A DNA stretch of 16,529 bases. Origin: Chroococcidiopsidaceae cyanobacterium CP_BM_RX_35 (GTDB lineage: Bacteria > Cyanobacteriota > Cyanobacteriia > Cyanobacteriales > Chroococcidiopsidaceae). The notes below the pieces were generated by a model that saw only the letters and a list, made by a program, of their open reading frames with translations, searched no databases and had not been told where the DNA came from. The stretch spans positions 1-16,529 of the forward strand of contig JAFAVL010000803.1 in assembly GCA_019242465.1 (NCBI GenBank), written 5' to 3'. The translations under genes were made by a program, and so were the position numbers. Within the stretch, counting starts at the first letter, position 1; every line of letters starts with the position of its first letter. Positions 16,063 to 16,529 of the stretch are shown piece by piece.

Positions 16063-16529
16063 ATGGCTTCTGTTCCCTACTCGTACCTGAAGACTGGTCT
16101 CTCGGCGCTGAAGCACGGAGATTACCAAGCAGCGATCGCTCACCTTGAGCTTGCTCAACGTAAGCTAAGGAGCTACCTCCGGCAGAACGTTGAGACTGTG
16201 TGTCACAACCCGTCCCTGCCCTTACATTCCCTCACCAAAGTACAGATGGGGTTAGTGCTGGCATACCATAAAACTGGCGAAATTGAGCGTGCAGTCGCTC
16301 TATGTCAGACGCTAACTGAAAACACCGATTCCAAAGTCAAAGACTGGGCAGATCGGATTCACGCTGATTTGACAAAAATAAGAAGACAAAGAGGACAAGG
16401 CGCAGCCGACTCACTCTTTGAAGGTTTCCTCCAGGAGAACGTCGGGGACAAGGTAAAAATAGGAAACTCCTACAACTCTCCCCCTGCTCCCCCTCTCCCC
16501 CCTGCCCCCCCTGCCCTCCTCCCTAAGCG
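16063..16529 (+). CDS. Tetratricopeptide-repeat protein (3' end outside window)
   Basis: The frame is open from ATG 16063 to the right edge, giving 155 residues with no stop. The N-terminal part is helical and TPR-like: SYLKTGLSALKHGDYQAAIAHLELAQ (about 7-32), then TKVQMGLVLAYHKTGEIERAVALCQTLTE (about 72-100), each with the A/G/Y pattern of TPR helix pairs. A basic stretch IRRQRGQG follows, then a linker NSPPAPPLPPAPPALLPK (about 138-155), which is the in-frame translation of a C-rich short repeat. The function is unknown. From memory of cyanobacterial proteins, a similar TPR-plus-proline linker N-terminus can precede transmembrane helices and an M48 zinc-peptidase domain; that is a weak inference testable only beyond the window. 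A HIP1 site lies at 16132. It is probably co-directional with aqpZ (69-nt gap). Confidence 0.75.
   Translation, partial: MASVPYSYLKTGLSALKHGDYQAAIAHLELAQRKLRSYLRQNVETVCHNPSLPLHSLTKVQMGLVLAYHKTGEIERAVALCQTLTENTDSKVKDWADRIHADLTKIRRQRGQGAADSLFEGFLQENVGDKVKIGNSYNSPPAPPLPPAPPALLPK
16478..16522. repeat. C-rich short tandem repeat inside the TPR gene
   Basis: Imperfect units of the CTCCCCCTG / CCCCCCTG type run to near the window edge. They are the same kind as the array at 4503-4534, but here they lie within an open reading frame and encode Pro-Pro-Ala and Pro-Pro-Leu triplets. Confidence 0.75.

Overview
The window is ordinary cyanobacterial chromosome. Several things point to this. The HIP1 octamer GCGATCGC occurs at seven positions I could find (1551, 5769, 7363, 11326, 13699, 14879, 16132), far above chance for 16.5 kb. 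C-rich heptamer-like short repeats (CCCCCTG type) occur twice. The gene set includes a Tic22-family protein, a Ycf52-like GNAT acetyltransferase, a two-gene SecD/SecF pair and a pyruvate dehydrogenase E1 beta subunit encoded apart from the other PDH genes. I cannot name the genus from the sequence alone; a filamentous or Chroococcidiopsis-like cyanobacterium would fit.

Layout. Left block, + strand (1-3996): the 3' part of a GNAT acetyltransferase, a tRNA-Pro(UGG), tic22, prmC, a TsaC/YrdC-type threonylcarbamoyl-AMP synthase gene, and a short membrane-anchored histidine-kinase-like protein with a degenerate ATPase half. From tic22 to the kinase the genes are packed tightly, with gaps of 3 and 45 nt and one 14-nt overlap, so they are probably co-transcribed. 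Middle block, - strand (3956-13119), in transcription order: a DUF4870 membrane protein, hemB, a GAF-PAS-PAS-GGDEF-EAL cyclic-di-GMP protein, pdhB, secD, secF, a small membrane protein, and a second GNAT acetyltransferase. The second GNAT converges with, and overlaps by 41 nt, the kinase gene of the left block. Right block, + strand (13292-16529): prfC (release factor 3), an aqpZ-type aquaporin with a structured 302-nt upstream region, and the N-terminal part of a TPR protein that runs off the right edge.

Functionally these are mostly housekeeping genes: translation fidelity and termination (tRNA-Pro, PrmC, TsaC, RF3), envelope protein handling (Tic22, SecDF), tetrapyrrole and central carbon metabolism (HemB, PdhB), water transport (AqpZ) and signalling (c-di-GMP protein, kinase-like protein). 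I see no prophage, insertion sequence, CRISPR array or defence system, and nothing I would call a new multi-gene system. The points worth a second look are mainly non-coding or fine-scale: a nested-palindrome repeat in the secD leader, a competing-hairpin motif cluster and a tRNA-like fragment upstream of aqpZ, a 22-bp palindrome built on a HIP1 site inside prmC, a C-rich repeat read in frame as a Pro-Ala linker in the TPR gene, a kinase-like protein lacking ATP-binding residues, and two similar GNAT genes in one 4.4-kb stretch.
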